Positions 33,572 to 33,652 of a stretch of DNA of 33,652 nucleotides are shown one piece after another (within the stretch, counting starts at the first letter, position 1; each line of letters starts with the position of its first letter). The notes beneath the pieces were generated by a model that saw only the letters and a program-made list of their open reading frames with translations, did no database searches and was not told the DNA's origin. The stretch lies in contig NZ_RSCL01000029.1 of NCBI RefSeq assembly GCF_003991905.1, positions 89,223 through 122,874 on the forward strand, read 5' to 3'. A program made the translations under genes and the position numbers. The DNA comes from Dulcicalothrix desertica PCC 7102 (GTDB lineage Bacteria > Cyanobacteriota > Cyanobacteriia > Cyanobacteriales > Nostocaceae).

Positions 33572-33588
33572 CCAGGGCAAACGCATCT
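33572..33588. repeat. 17-mer repeat, copy 2
   Basis: ccagggcaaacgcatct, identical to 27229-27245. It marks the breakpoint of the DAO remnant. Confidence 0.6.
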
Positions 33589-33652
33589 TAAATTGGCTTT
33601 GGGCAAGGAATAGCGGTCAAGTGGGAGCGCAGAGTTTCTTCAAATACGACTA
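33588..33652 (-). CDS. Unidentified 3' end of a gene running in from the right
   Basis: The minus-strand frame is open from the window edge to TAA 33588-33590 and reads VVFEETLRSHLTAIPCPKPI. It could be the C-terminus of a transposase or other gene whose end carries the 17-mer repeat, but 21 residues are too few to identify it. Confidence 0.3.
   Translation of the reverse strand, partial: VVFEETLRSHLTAIPCPKPI

Noticed and set aside
1-33652. tRNA or rRNA genes
   Set aside because: No cloverleaf-like or rRNA-like sequence was noticed by eye on either strand; a covariance-model search would be decisive.

Overview
The window looks like an accessory region of a filamentous, probably heterocyst-forming cyanobacterium. 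This is inferred from the gene families: RTX proteins, TPR-CHAT, a metacaspase with DUF4384, DUF928, DUF1822, CHASE2-CHAT, and a HetC-like transporter with a cyclic-nucleotide-binding domain. AT-rich intergenic regions full of small palindromic repeats fit the same picture. The classical HIP1 octamer was not found by eye. The hexamer GGCGCC occurs about 36 times and seems to fill the role of a highly iterated palindrome in this genome.

Layout: (1) 1-3283, the end of one RTX protein and a complete choice-of-anchor-I/RTX protein, both plus strand. (2) 3488-9553, a divergent pair: an exported TPR-CHAT protease-like protein and a metacaspase with a Tat-type signal. (3) 9686-15381, a plus-strand export operon: an HTH protein translationally coupled to a CNBD-C39 peptidase-ABC transporter, then a HlyD adaptor and a cytoplasmic parvulin-type prolyl isomerase. 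(4) 15538-17840, six minus-strand precursor peptides with nearly identical 38-residue double-glycine leaders and divergent cores. (5) 18215-20470, a minus-strand HopA1-family lyase and an APH-fold kinase. (6) 20606-26779, a minus-strand operon: sigma-70-like protein, DUF1822, CHASE2-CHAT, DUF928. (7) 27385-33101, an RTX protein and a subtilisin-like protease (both minus), then a plus-strand peptidoglycan-binding protein. (8) 33187-33652, gene remnants (Uma2 and D-amino-acid-oxidase 3' ends) joined at repeat sequence.

The most interesting unit is 9686-20470, which I read as one ribosomal peptide (RiPP) locus. In class V lanthipeptide and thioamitide pathways, an APH-type kinase phosphorylates Ser/Thr and a HopA1-type protein eliminates the phosphate to give dehydroamino acids. 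Here such a pair sits beside six GG-leader precursors and a C39 transporter able to cut GG leaders. Five of the six cores contain no cysteine, so most products could not be lanthipeptides. They might be dehydrobutyrine/dehydroalanine-rich peptides, some Thr/Pro-rich and others amphipathic and Ala-rich. No LanC-like cyclase, YcaO protein or cysteine decarboxylase is visible.
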